NCBI RefSeq assembly: GCF_003945545.1 | Contig: NZ_CP029617.1 | Span: 6,537,001 to 6,601,000, forward strand | DNA: 64,000 nucleotides | Reading direction: 5' to 3' | Source: Streptomyces sp. WAC 01529 | GTDB taxonomy: Bacteria; Actinomycetota; Actinomycetes; Streptomycetales; Streptomycetaceae | Shown here: positions 17,330 to 26,150 of the stretch, in pieces | Layout of the letters: every line of letters begins with the position of its first letter | Numbering within the stretch: the stretch's first letter is position 1 | Program-made: the position numbers and the translations under genes | Notes under the pieces: generated by a model | The model's input: only the letters and a program-made list of their open reading frames with translations | Databases searched by the model: none | Told to the model about the DNA's origin: nothing

Positions 17330-17400
17330 CGCTGCCCGCTGTGGGTGGGCGGTTTCTTATTGTGCGGGGTCGCTGCCGCTGGGGGGCGGGTCTCTGTCGT

Positions 17401-17540
17401 GCGGGTTTGATGTGGCTGGGCGCGCAGTTCCCCGCGCCCCTTCGGGGCGCTTTCCTGCGGGTGCTTTTCTGCGGGTTCGTTGTGGCTTGTCGCGCCGTTC
17501 CTCGCGCCCCTTTGGGGCGCATCCCTGCGGGCGCTTTCCC
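17401..17540. repeat. two tandem copies of a 70-bp intergenic repeat
   Basis: Units 17401-17470 and 17471-17540 share GCGGGTTnG, TGTGGCT, GTTCCnCGCGCCCCTT and GGGGCGCnTnCCTGCGG. Each contains a stem from GCGCCCCTTCGGGGCGC-type palindromes (for example 17434-17450). The GTTCCCCGCGCCCC core is a repeat scattered between streptomycete genes; related copies occur at 34669-34820. It may act as a terminator or REP-like element downstream of the 157-residue gene and upstream of murC. Confidence 0.75.
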
Positions 17541-17613
17541 GCGGGGCGCTTAGGCTGGGGCCGTTCACACCGTACGAACGCGACTTCGTCGCACCACCAG
17601 GGGAGACACACGC

Positions 17614-19017
17614 ATGGCATCCGGCCTGCCCCAGTCCATGGCCGACATGGACCGACCGCACTTCATCGGCATCGGCGGGGCCGGAATGTCGGGCATCGCC
17701 AAGATCCTGGCCCAGCGCGGTGCCAAGGTCGCGGGCAGCGATGCCCGGGAGTCCGCCACGGCCGAGGCGCTGCGCGCGCTCGGCGCCACCGTCCACATCG
17801 GGCACGACGCCGCGCACCTCGCCCCCGACGCGACCTGCGTCGTCGTCTCCTCCGCGATCCGCGCCGACAACCCCGAGCTGGCCCGCGCCGCCGAGCTCGG
17901 CATCCCCGTCGTGCACCGCTCGGACGCCCTGGCCTCCCTGATGGAGGGCCGGCGCCCGATCGCCGTCGCGGGTACGCACGGCAAGACCACGACGACGTCG
18001 ATGCTCGCCGTCACGCTCGCCACCCTCGGCCTCGACCCGTCGTACGCGATCGGCGGCGACCTGGACGTGCCCGGCTCGAACGCGCTGCACGGCGAGGGCG
18101 ACATCTTCGTCGCCGAGGCCGACGAGAGCGACCGCAGCTTCCACAAGTACGCGCCCGAGGTCGCCATCGTCCTCAACGTGGAGCTCGACCACCACGCCAA
18201 CTACGCGTCGATGGACGAGATCTACGAATCCTTCGAGATCTTCGCGGGCAAGATCGTCCCCGGTGGCACCCTGGTGATCTCCGCCGACCAGCACGGCGCG
18301 GTCGAGCTGACCAAGCGCCTGCGGGACCTCGGAGAGCTGAAGGTCGTCACGTACGGCGAGTCCGACGGCGCCGACCTGCGCATCCACAAGATCACCGCGC
18401 GCGGTCTGACCAGCGAGGTCACCGTCGTCCTGAACGGCAAGTTCCTCACCTTCCAGGTCTCGGTCCCCGGCCGCCACTACGCGAACAACGCGGTCGCCGC
18501 CCTCGCCGCGGGCATCGCCCTCGGCATCCCCGCGCACAACCTCGCCTCCGCGCTCGGCTCCTACACCGGCGTCAAGCGCCGCCTCCAGCTCAAGGGCGAG
18601 GCCGCGGGCGTCCAGGTCATCGACTCCTACGCCCACCACCCCACCGAGATGACGGCCGACCTGGAGGCCATGCGCTCCTCGGCCGGCGACTCCCGCATCC
18701 TCGTCCTCTTCCAGCCCCACCTCTTCTCGCGCACCCAGGAGCTGGGCACCGAGATGGGCCAGGCCCTCGCCCTCGCCGACTCCTCCGTGGTCCTGGACAT
18801 CTACCCGGCCCGCGAGGACCCGATCCCCGGCGTCACCAGCGCCCTGATCATCGACGCGGCCCGCGCCGCGGGCGCCGAGGTGGCGGCCGCCCCGGACAAG
18901 GACGCGGCGGTCGCGGCCCTCGCGGGAATGGCCAAGCCCGGCGATCTTGTTCTCACCATGGGAGCGGGCGATGTCACGGACCTCGGCCCGCGGATCCTGG
19001 CCGAACTGTCGAAGTGA
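17614..19017 (+). CDS. murC: MurC-like UDP-N-acetylmuramate--L-alanine ligase
   Basis: 467 residues. Adds L-Ala to UDP-MurNAc, the first step in peptide-stem synthesis of peptidoglycan, in the cytoplasm. The N-terminal Rossmann motif is IGIGGAGMSGIAKIL, the ATP loop is VAGTHGKTTTTSML, the central domain has ADESDRSFHKYAPEVAIVLN and VELDHHANY, and the C-terminal domain carries VIDSYAHHPTEM. ATG 17614 follows AGGGGAG by 8 bp. This gene is outside the dcw cluster, as in other streptomycetes, and is followed 14 bp later by msrB, probably in one transcript. Confidence 0.92.
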   Translation: MASGLPQSMADMDRPHFIGIGGAGMSGIAKILAQRGAKVAGSDARESATAEALRALGATVHIGHDAAHLAPDATCVVVSSAIRADNPELARAAELGIPVVHRSDALASLMEGRRPIAVAGTHGKTTTTSMLAVTLATLGLDPSYAIGGDLDVPGSNALHGEGDIFVAEADESDRSFHKYAPEVAIVLNVELDHHANYASMDEIYESFEIFAGKIVPGGTLVISADQHGAVELTKRLRDLGELKVVTYGESDGADLRIHKITARGLTSEVTVVLNGKFLTFQVSVPGRHYANNAVAALAAGIALGIPAHNLASALGSYTGVKRRLQLKGEAAGVQVIDSYAHHPTEMTADLEAMRSSAGDSRILVLFQPHLFSRTQELGTEMGQALALADSSVVLDIYPAREDPIPGVTSALIIDAARAAGAEVAAAPDKDAAVAALAGMAKPGDLVLTMGAGDVTDLGPRILAELSK

Positions 19018-19031
19018 AGGGGACTCCACCC

Positions 19032-19442
19032 ATGTCGTACGACGTCGAGAAGCCGGACGAGCAGTGGCGCGCCGAGCTGACCCCCGCCGAGTACGCGGTG
19101 CTGCGCCAGGCCGGCACGGAACCGGCCTTCGTGGGTGAGTACACCGATACGAGGACGAAGGGCGTCTACTCCTGCCGCGCGTGCGGCGCGGAGCTGTTCA
19201 CGTCGGAGGAGAAGTTCGAGTCGCACTGCGGCTGGCCGAGCTTCTTCGACCCGAAGGACACGGACGCCGTCGAACTCGTCCAGGACACCTCGCACGGCAT
19301 GGTCCGTACCGAGGTGCGGTGCGCGCGCTGCGGATCACACCTCGGGCACGTCTTCGAGGGCGAGGGCTACCCCACGCCGACCGACCAGCGGTACTGCATC
19401 AACTCGATCTCGCTGCGCCTTGAGCCCGCCGGCGGCGAGTGA
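19032..19442 (+). CDS. msrB: peptide-methionine (R)-S-oxide reductase
   Basis: 136-residue MsrB, which reduces methionine-R-sulfoxide in proteins. Zinc-binding pairs YSCRACGAELF and VRCARCGSHLGH, the substrate motif SHCGWPSFF and the catalytic RYCINSISL (nucleophilic Cys) are all present. Co-transcribed with murC. No resolving gene (thioredoxin) is adjacent. Confidence 0.95.
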   Translation: MSYDVEKPDEQWRAELTPAEYAVLRQAGTEPAFVGEYTDTRTKGVYSCRACGAELFTSEEKFESHCGWPSFFDPKDTDAVELVQDTSHGMVRTEVRCARCGSHLGHVFEGEGYPTPTDQRYCINSISLRLEPAGGE

Positions 19443-19477
19443 CCGGCACGGGGCCGGAAGCGGGGCCGGGCCGGGGC

Positions 19478-21133
19478 TCATCCCGGGCAGGTCCCGCTCT
19501 TGCCCTGGTGCGTGCGGAACGCCTGCGGCGGGCTGTACTCCTTCGGCCGCGGGAACCGCACGACAGGGACGCGCTTGCAGACAGGCCAGTTGCCGTTCCC
19601 GGCGGTGTAGCCGAAGTCGCCGGTCGCGCCCCTGACGCAGCCCTTGCAGGTGTCGTCGGGCAGCATCTGCATGTTCCTGATGGTGTTGGTGACGTCGTGC
19701 GTGGAGGGCAGCTGCAGCTTCCCGAGGCTCTTCTTAGCCTCGAAGACGGCCTGGGCGAGCACCTGGAAGGCGTCGTAGTGCATGATCGCGTAACCGTCGT
19801 CCAGGGCGGCGTCCTTGAGGCCCGTGTCCTTGGCCATGGCGGCGGCGAACGGCGCGAACTGGGCGGGCGCGTCCTGACCGGCGCGCCACGAAGGGCCGTC
19901 CGTGGCCGCCGCGTTGAGGGTGACGACCCCGGCCTGCTCCATCTGCTCGCGGGACTTGTCGGTGGTGAGCCGTGACGTGAGCCCCGTGGAGACCCGCAGG
20001 ATCCGGATGGGCTCCTTCGCCTTGCGGCCCTGGCACTCGGGCTCCTTGGCGATCTCGTCCACCAGATACGGAAGATCCCAGTCCCTGCCCGCCAGGAACA
20101 CCGTGTCCGACTTCGTCTTGCAGATGCCCTCGGCCGCCGCGGCCACGGCGTGCGGCGCGCCTTGATAGGGGCCCATGGTGCCGACGTACGAACTCTGCCG
20201 GATGTCCAGTTGGTAGGCCTTGCCGAAGCGCTTCTCCAGCTCCGCCTTGGTGTTGCTGACGTAGTTGTCGTGCGCGCGTGAGTCCCAGACGAGATAGCCC
20301 CGCTTCTTACCCGGCTCCTTCTTGAGGTGGCGCGCGAGGGCGGTCACGGCGTTGCGGTTGTTGGGGGCCACCTTGAAGAACGTGTCGGCCTCGATCTCGG
20401 GGGAGCTGAGGAGACCGCTCACCGCCGGGATGTCCGCGGCGGACAGGGCACTTGCCGCGTCCTGCGAGTCCTGCTCGCTGTTGAGCAGACCCATCGCGCC
20501 GACGAGCGGGGCGTCACCTTCCTCGGACTGCTTGGTCCCCGCCAGCTCCGCCGCCCTCTCCACGGCCGGGCGCCACAGGGAGAGGTCCGTGCCGATGTTG
20601 CCCAGCAGCATCTGGAAGTTGATGCCGGTCTGCGCGCTGTTCGCCTTGAGCTGCGCCGCGTAGGCGCCGGCCAGGGCGTGTTCGATGAGTTCGGCGGTCA
20701 TCGCCCCGGACTCGGAGGCGTTGAACGGAAGCAGCAGGGCGACCTTCACGTACGGCTTTCTGTGGGCGTCCTCCTCGGGGTGCTCCCAGGCGTCGCGCAC
20801 CCGCCGGTTCTCCTCGGCGACGCGCGCGACCAGGCGGGAGAAGCGCTCGTCGGGACCGTCCTCGCCCGGCTTGAAGGAGGGCGAGGACGCCGTGGCGTCC
20901 AGGAGGCCGACGCACTCGCCCTCCTGCTCCCGCAGCCCCTGCGAGCAGTCGTCCCTGGTGAGCCACGAGATCCCGGTGACCGTCGCGGCGATCAGGAGGG
21001 CGAGGGCCACAAGACCCGCCACCCCCTTCTCCGCGGGCCCCGGCGGGCGGCCCCGCAGCCGGGTGAACGGGCGCACGAACACGAACCGGCCCAGGCCTAA
21101 CGCCGGGCGGACGAAGATGTCAGTGGCTTTCAC
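19478..21133 (-). CDS. membrane-anchored type 1 periplasmic-binding-like protein
   Basis: 551 residues. A cytoplasmic N-terminus of about 35 residues precedes one transmembrane helix (KGVAGLVALALLIAATVTGI), not a lipobox, so the large C-terminal domain is displayed outside on a stalk. That domain resembles branched-chain amino-acid binding proteins of the type 1 fold: VALLLPFNASESG, FKVAPNNRNAV, GYLVWDSRAHDNYV, DTVFLAGRDWDLPYLVDEI. No permease is nearby, so a sensory rather than a transport role is likely. Last gene of a three-gene operon; it overlaps the NTPase gene by 14 bp. Codon 12 is TTA (21098-21100), implying dependence on the bldA tRNA. Confidence 0.82.
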   Translation of the reverse strand: MKATDIFVRPALGLGRFVFVRPFTRLRGRPPGPAEKGVAGLVALALLIAATVTGISWLTRDDCSQGLREQEGECVGLLDATASSPSFKPGEDGPDERFSRLVARVAEENRRVRDAWEHPEEDAHRKPYVKVALLLPFNASESGAMTAELIEHALAGAYAAQLKANSAQTGINFQMLLGNIGTDLSLWRPAVERAAELAGTKQSEEGDAPLVGAMGLLNSEQDSQDAASALSAADIPAVSGLLSSPEIEADTFFKVAPNNRNAVTALARHLKKEPGKKRGYLVWDSRAHDNYVSNTKAELEKRFGKAYQLDIRQSSYVGTMGPYQGAPHAVAAAAEGICKTKSDTVFLAGRDWDLPYLVDEIAKEPECQGRKAKEPIRILRVSTGLTSRLTTDKSREQMEQAGVVTLNAAATDGPSWRAGQDAPAQFAPFAAAMAKDTGLKDAALDDGYAIMHYDAFQVLAQAVFEAKKSLGKLQLPSTHDVTNTIRNMQMLPDDTCKGCVRGATGDFGYTAGNGNWPVCKRVPVVRFPRPKEYSPPQAFRTHQGKSGTCPG

Positions 21134-23150
21134 CGTGGCTCCCTTCAGGGGCCTGGGCAGGCAGGGCGGAGGGCGGGGTGCGCAGCTCGCGCAGTGCGTC
21201 GTGCCACTCCTGGGCGGCGTCGAAGAGGATGCCCGCGCCCGTGGAGTGCCGCGCCGAGAGGAATTCCAGCTCCCACTTGATCCGCCCGCACAGCGGCTCG
21301 TCCGGCGCGGTCAGCGGGTCGGCGGCCAGCCACACCGCGTGGAGAAGGCGGTACACGGAGCGCTGCACGAAGTCCCCGGCGGGCTCCGTGCCGGGCGTTC
21401 CCGTGGCGTAGGCCCGGCACTCGTCGGCCCAGCCGGGGCGCGGCGGATGCGGGGCCGACGCCACCTGCCACAGGTGGCGCAGCCACTTCTGGGCAGAGGT
21501 CGGCGTGGCGAACAGCTCGGCCAGGCGGCGCGCCACGTGTCCGGCGTCGCCGTCGGCGAGGGCGTGGTGCAGGGCCTCGATGGGCTGCCCCGCGGTCTCG
21601 TGGTGGGTCCGCAGCCGCTCGTGGATGTCGGACCAGGTCTGCGGCGGCCGCGTCGACTCCGGCCTGCGGCGGCGCAGCTCGTGGACGAGCACGGCCCGCA
21701 GGAACGGGTCGGCGACGAACGGCCGCGCCGCCCTCGTGCCGTGCTCGGCGTGGAGATGGCTGCGGGCGGTCGCGACGGCCGCGAGCTGGGGGTCGGCGGC
21801 CAGATAGGTGTCGGCCAGGGCGTGCGCCGCCGCGTCGTCCTGGGCCACGGAGAACAGGATGAGATTGCTGAGCAGCTGCGGGTCGGGCACGAGCCGGGTG
21901 GCGATCTGCCAGGTCACCGCCCGCCCGGCGAGCCGCAGCGCCCCCACGTCGTACCCGGCGGCGTAAGCGGCGTGCGGGTCGGCCGCGAGGGCGTCCCTGA
22001 GCAGTCCGCACCCCAGGGGCGAGCCCTGGGTGAACCGGCGCACCGCGCGCGGCAGATCGGGCCGCGGCGGCGGGTCGACGGTCATCAGCATCGCCACGAT
22101 GTCGTTGCGTGCGAGCGGCGGCAGGTCCAGGGCGATGAGCCCGGCCGACCAGGTGCGGGTCTCCGGGCGCTGCCAGCCGCTCGCCCCGCCCGCGACCTGC
22201 GCCAGGGTGCGTACCGCCGCGTCGGGCCCGGCACGGTGGCGGGCCCCGCCGCGCGCCGAGGCCACCAGGATCAGCGGGTCGCGCGCGCCCTTCGCCCGGT
22301 GGGTGAGGAGGTGTTCGAGGAGGCGGGACCCCGGTGCGGTGTGCACGTCGTCGAGCAGCAGCAGCGGCCGCGGTACGTGGTTGAAGTGCGCCCAGCCGCT
22401 GTAGTGGGCGCGCAGGTCCTCCAGGAGCGCCGCCGCGAGCGAGGCCTCGGCCTCCTCCCGCAGGTCGTCCCCCAGGTGGAAGGAGCGGCACAGCTCGTTG
22501 AGGGGCTGTGCGCTGCGGCCGGGCCCGAGCCGGCCGGCGTAGAAGGGCCGCACGTCACGGGCCTGTCTACGGTTCAGATAGCGCTCGGTGAACAGCTGTA
22601 CGGAGGCCTCCGCGATCGGTAACAGGTCTCCCTGGTCGCCCACCGGCAGCGTCCTGTTGACGTCCTGGGTCCAGCTGTCCGCGTCCGGCGAGTCCTCGGG
22701 GACCAGGCCGCACTCGGTGAGCAGGCGCCGCATCCTGGCCCGGGCGACCGACTGCTCCCGCTGGTCGCCGCGGGTCCAGGCGGAGACGGCCGTGAGCCCG
22801 GTCCACAGCCGCGGCAGCCGCACCCGCTTGCGCCCGGTGACCGGGGCGCACAACCCGCAGGCCACATCGGTCAGGAAGTCGGCGCCGGACGAGGTGTTGG
22901 CCACCATCGCCCCGGCGGGGTGGGCGTCCCGCGCGCAGTTCACCTTGGCCACCGGCAGCCGGGTGCGGTACGCGGTGAACAGGGCGTCGAGGACGGCGGT
23001 GCGGCCGCTGCCGTGCGGCCCGGTCAGGAGCAATGCGGGCGGGTCGTCGGGGTGGGCCTGCCCCCGCAGCCTCGGCTCCTCGGCGTCGAGTCCCACCAGG
23101 CGTGGCACCAGGTCGTCGAGGAGGATGTCCCGGCCGTAGAGTTCGCTCAC
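21120..23150 (-). CDS. STAND-like P-loop NTPase
   Basis: 676-residue cytoplasmic NTPase. Walker A is LLLTGPHGSGRTAVLDALF; a likely Walker B is PRPLLLLDDVHTAPGSRLLE, followed by LILVASARGG (sensor 1). A helical C-terminal half with repeated short helices follows. The build resembles STAND/NACHT-type signalling ATPases or ORC-like AAA proteins used as oligomerising switches. Codon 177 is TTA (22620-22622). Lies between the winged-helix gene (25 bp gap) and the periplasmic-binding gene (overlap), suggesting a membrane-sensor-to-cytoplasm module. Exact family not recognised. Confidence 0.75.
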   Translation of the reverse strand: MSELYGRDILLDDLVPRLVGLDAEEPRLRGQAHPDDPPALLLTGPHGSGRTAVLDALFTAYRTRLPVAKVNCARDAHPAGAMVANTSSGADFLTDVACGLCAPVTGRKRVRLPRLWTGLTAVSAWTRGDQREQSVARARMRRLLTECGLVPEDSPDADSWTQDVNRTLPVGDQGDLLPIAEASVQLFTERYLNRRQARDVRPFYAGRLGPGRSAQPLNELCRSFHLGDDLREEAEASLAAALLEDLRAHYSGWAHFNHVPRPLLLLDDVHTAPGSRLLEHLLTHRAKGARDPLILVASARGGARHRAGPDAAVRTLAQVAGGASGWQRPETRTWSAGLIALDLPPLARNDIVAMLMTVDPPPRPDLPRAVRRFTQGSPLGCGLLRDALAADPHAAYAAGYDVGALRLAGRAVTWQIATRLVPDPQLLSNLILFSVAQDDAAAHALADTYLAADPQLAAVATARSHLHAEHGTRAARPFVADPFLRAVLVHELRRRRPESTRPPQTWSDIHERLRTHHETAGQPIEALHHALADGDAGHVARRLAELFATPTSAQKWLRHLWQVASAPHPPRPGWADECRAYATGTPGTEPAGDFVQRSVYRLLHAVWLAADPLTAPDEPLCGRIKWELEFLSARHSTGAGILFDAAQEWHDALRELRTPPSALPAQAPEGSHGESH

Positions 23151-23175
23151 GCTCGTCCTCCCCGCTCCGCGTTCA

Positions 23176-24048
23176 TCAGCCGAGCAGTCTCGTCAGGATG
23201 GGCCCGATGGTCTGCAACAGCCCCTGTGCCGCCGCCGAGTCGGGCGCCGCCGCCAGCTGTTCCCTGATCCGCTGGGCGAGGGCGCGCAGCCTGCCGCGCT
23301 GCTGGGGCAGGGCGCCCGTGCGGCGCAGCTCCTCGCTGTCCCTGATGAGCTGGGCGAGCCGCTCGGCGCCCAGGTCGAGGGAGGGGGCCTGGTCGCGGAT
23401 CGACTCGACGACGTTCATGACGCTGCCGTAGGTGACGTGGACGTTGCCTTCGACGGTACCGATGTGGAGGCCGGCGAGGGCCGGTTCCCGCGCCAGATAC
23501 GTCGATACGCCGCCGCCCTCGGCCACACACCGCCGCCCCGCGGGGGTCAGCGTCACCTGGGCCGCGACGGTGTCACCGCTGAGCGCGAGCAGGCCCGCCT
23601 GGCTCAGGAAGCGCGCGCTGCCCTCGACGTCGCCCTGGCTGAGCGGGCTGCCGTGGAAGAAGACCTGCTCGGCGACGAAGAACTCCTTCAGGCGCGGCCG
23701 GTGCCCGGCGCGCTCCTGCTCCCGCGCCCAGTCGAGCAGGGCGTCCTCGGTGTAGCGGTGGAGCGCTCCCACGTCGTGCAGTTCCGCGTCGAGGCGCAGG
23801 GCGTGTGCGAGGCCCGCGTCGGTGAGTTCGGCGTCGGGCGGCGGCCGCTCCCCGTCGGCATGGGCCCGGACCAGGCCCCGCTCCTGGAGGGCTTCGACGA
23901 CCGCGGTGACGCCGAGCGCCGGTTTGTTCTGGTGCCGCCCGAAATCGCCGGTCGGCACCGGCACGTGGACGCGCCCGCCGCACCGCTCCAGGAGCCATAG
24001 CAGCAGGCGTACCTCATAGCGTCCGGGCGCGGCTGTGCTTTGCGTCAT
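23176..24048 (-). CDS. winged-helix-like regulator/effector of the NTPase operon
   Basis: 290 residues. The N-terminal part (YEVRLLLWLLERCGGRVHV, then GVTAVVEALQERGLVRA, ELTDAGLAHALRL) reads like a winged-helix domain, and a second wing-like segment follows (RFLSQAGLLALSGD ... VTLTPAGRRCVAEGGG). A short beta segment GTVEGNVHVTYGSVMNVVES precedes a C-terminal amphipathic helix region. It could bind DNA or act as an adaptor for the NTPase. First gene of the operon; start ATG 24048 is chosen over an upstream GTG, but its RBS is weak. Confidence 0.65.
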   Translation of the reverse strand: MTQSTAAPGRYEVRLLLWLLERCGGRVHVPVPTGDFGRHQNKPALGVTAVVEALQERGLVRAHADGERPPPDAELTDAGLAHALRLDAELHDVGALHRYTEDALLDWAREQERAGHRPRLKEFFVAEQVFFHGSPLSQGDVEGSARFLSQAGLLALSGDTVAAQVTLTPAGRRCVAEGGGVSTYLAREPALAGLHIGTVEGNVHVTYGSVMNVVESIRDQAPSLDLGAERLAQLIRDSEELRRTGALPQQRGRLRALAQRIREQLAAAPDSAAAQGLLQTIGPILTRLLG

Positions 24049-24140
24049 CGCGAACCCAACCCCCGTTGGCACAGCGGTGTGTGAAGCGTGTGAACAGTCG
24101 AAATTACATCCGATCCCGCTCAGCCACCAGGCCGCCGGAC

Positions 24141-24173
24141 GCCGTACCGCCCGATGTGTACGGGCGGTACGGC
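24141..24173. terminator. hairpin terminator after the aminopeptidase gene
   Basis: Perfect 13-bp inverted repeat GCCGTACCGCCCG / CGGGCGGTACGGC with a 7-nt loop, 58 bp beyond the aminopeptidase stop on the minus strand. The surrounding 182 bp to the next gene also hold the promoter of the winged-helix operon, with no clear motif. Confidence 0.75.
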
Positions 24174-24230
24174 GGCGGTACGACTAGAACTCGACCAGCA
24201 CGTCAACTGGAGCGTCGACCAGGACGCCCA

Positions 24231-25532
24231 CTAGAACGTCAGTTTCCAGCTGTTGATGTAGCCGGTGTCCTGGGCTGCCACGTCCTGGACGCGGAGTTTC
24301 CAGGCGCCGTTCGCGGTCTCGCTGGACGCGTCGACCGTGTACGTCGCGATGACGTTGTCCGCCGAGTCGCTGCTGCTGGAGTTCTTCAGGCGGTACGCGG
24401 TCCCGTCGGGGGCGAGGAGGTCGACGACCACGTCACCGCGCCAGGTGTGGCGGATGTCGACGTCCACCTTGAGCGCGGCGGGGGCGTTGCCGGTGCGGCC
24501 GGTGACGTTGACGGTGGAGGTCACCGCGGCGCCGTTGTCCGGGATGGTGACGTCCGTGGTGTTCTCGTAGCTGTCACCGGGCGGGACCGGGGTGTCCGTG
24601 CCGAGCTGCCAGACCGCGTGGGCGATGGCGTCGCTGTTGCGGTCGAGCGCCGTGTCGTTGATGTTCGACGTCGTGTCGCACGACGAGTGGTAGCAGCGGT
24701 CGAAGGCCTGGCCCGCCGTGCCGCCCCACTTCTGCGCCTGGGCGCTGGTCTTGGCGCGCTCGGCGCCGGAGAACAGGCCGCCGACCGGGATGCCGACGTT
24801 CTTGAACGGGGCGTGGTCGGAGCGGCCGTCGCCCTCGGTCTCGATCTCGGTCGGGACGTTCAGACCGGCGTAGTAGTCCTTGAAGGTCTTCTCGATGGTC
24901 GGGTCGTCGTCGTAGACGAAGTAGCCGGCGTTCGGCGAGCCGATCATGTCGAAGTTCAGATAGCCGCTGACCTTCGCGCGCTCCGTGGTGGGGAGGTTGT
25001 TCACGTAGTGGCGGGAGCCGACCATGCCGAGTTCCTCGGCGCCCCACCACGCGAACCGCAGGTGCTTGGTGGGCTTGAGCTGCGCGCGGGAGACCGCGAG
25101 GGCCGTCTCCAGGACGCCGGCCGAGCCCGAGCCGTTGTCGTTGATGCCCGGCCCCGAGGAGACGCTGTCGAGGTGCGCGCCCGCCATCAGGACCTTGTTC
25201 GGGTCGCCGCCCGGCCAGTCCGCGACGAGGTTGTAGCCGGTGGCGCCGCCGGAGGTGAACTGCTGGACGCTGGTGGTGAATCCGGCCGCGTCCAGCTTGC
25301 CCTTCACATAGTCGATGGAGGCCTTGTAGCCGGGGCGACCGTGGGCGCGGTTGCCGCCGTTGGCCGAGGCTATGGACTGGAACTGGGTCAGGTGCGCCTT
25401 GACGTTGGCGAGCGGGATGTCGGGCGCGGCGAGCGTGGGTGACGGGGCGGCGGACGAGGGGGCGGCGGTGGCGAGCAGGCCGCCGATGGCCAGGGTGGCG
25501 GCACCGACGGCCGCACGTCTGAAGAGGTTCAT
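24231..25532 (-). CDS. secreted M28 zinc aminopeptidase with P-domain
   Basis: 433 residues. Signal peptide (RRAAVGAATLAIGGLLATAA ... AAP), an M28 catalytic domain and a C-terminal proprotein-convertase-type P domain from about residue 325 (TTDVTIPDNGAA ... GYINSWKLTF). Zinc ligands expected for Streptomyces griseus aminopeptidase are present: H120, D132, catalytic E166/E167, D195 and H240. The enzyme should cleave N-terminal hydrophobic residues from peptides outside the cell. ATG 25532 is preferred over a 42-residue upstream extension because the signal peptide begins there. Monocistronic. Confidence 0.92.
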   Translation of the reverse strand: MNLFRRAAVGAATLAIGGLLATAAPSSAAPSPTLAAPDIPLANVKAHLTQFQSIASANGGNRAHGRPGYKASIDYVKGKLDAAGFTTSVQQFTSGGATGYNLVADWPGGDPNKVLMAGAHLDSVSSGPGINDNGSGSAGVLETALAVSRAQLKPTKHLRFAWWGAEELGMVGSRHYVNNLPTTERAKVSGYLNFDMIGSPNAGYFVYDDDPTIEKTFKDYYAGLNVPTEIETEGDGRSDHAPFKNVGIPVGGLFSGAERAKTSAQAQKWGGTAGQAFDRCYHSSCDTTSNINDTALDRNSDAIAHAVWQLGTDTPVPPGDSYENTTDVTIPDNGAAVTSTVNVTGRTGNAPAALKVDVDIRHTWRGDVVVDLLAPDGTAYRLKNSSSSDSADNVIATYTVDASSETANGAWKLRVQDVAAQDTGYINSWKLTF

Positions 25533-25578
25533 GTGGGGCTCCGTATTCCGAACAGCGAGGGGGACGGAACGTGCGAAA

Positions 25579-25606
25579 CGCCCCGCGACGCGGGTGCCGC
25601 GGGGCG
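25579..25606. terminator. hairpin downstream of the rbs operon
   Basis: CGCCCCGCG (25579-25587) pairs with CGCGGGGCG (25598-25606) around a 10-nt loop; on the minus strand it is followed by GTTTC. It lies about 155 bp after rbsD and 47 bp before the aminopeptidase start, so it may end rbs transcription or sit in the aminopeptidase leader. Confidence 0.5.
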
Positions 25607-25667
25607 CCTTTGGAGCTGTGCGTTGCCTGATGTTGAAGGTGGTTTGACTCTCCGTCAAGGGCGGAAT

Positions 25668-25692
25668 CCGGTCAGAATACGGTCAGTTGTGT
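25668..25692 (-). promoter_or_regulatory. 11-bp direct repeat upstream of the aminopeptidase gene
   Basis: On the minus strand CTGACCGTATT is followed directly by CTGACCGGATT, an 11-bp-period direct repeat that puts both copies on one helix face. A TTGACG element lies just downstream, with a weak -10-like CAACAT 17 bp further on. Suggests a regulator site, unidentified. Confidence 0.35.
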
Positions 25693-25760
25693 TCGCATTA
25701 CGGACAAGAAGCCTACGAGCACCGAACTTGCCGCCGGTCAGAACCCCGACCCGCCGCCGG

Positions 25761-26150
25761 TCAAAAGAAGACCCCGCACCGCAGCAGCACGTTCGCGTAC
25801 GGCCGCGCCTCCCCGGTGCGGACCACGAGCCGGGCCCCCGCCGAGAGGCGCTTCAGCTCTTCGTGCGGGACGAGATCCAGCGCCGGAAGGCTCTCCCGCA
25901 GCAGCCGGGCCGCCTGCGGGTTCGCCTCCTGGATCTCGTACGCGGCCGTCCCGCCCTCCACCACGAGCTCGGCGAGCAGCCCGTCGAGGACCTCCGCGAA
26001 GGCGGGCACCCCGGCGCGGAACGCCAGGTCCACCACGCGCGGGCCCGCCGGAACCGGCATGCCCGCGTCGCAGACCAGGACCGTGTGGCCGTGGCCCAAC
26101 TCGGCGAGCGCGCCCGCGAGATGGCGGTTGAGGATGCCCGACTTCTTCAC
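25761..26150 (-). CDS. rbsD: D-ribose pyranase
   Basis: 129 residues. Converts beta-D-ribopyranose to ribofuranose for the kinase. The N-terminal KKSGILNRHLAGALAELGHGH carries the catalytic-type His, and the C-terminus ARLVVRTGEARPYANVLLRC (PYANV motif) is typical. The GTG start overlaps the rbsK stop (GTGA), so expression is coupled. Last gene of the ribose operon. Confidence 0.92.
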   Translation of the reverse strand: MKKSGILNRHLAGALAELGHGHTVLVCDAGMPVPAGPRVVDLAFRAGVPAFAEVLDGLLAELVVEGGTAAYEIQEANPQAARLLRESLPALDLVPHEELKRLSAGARLVVRTGEARPYANVLLRCGVFF

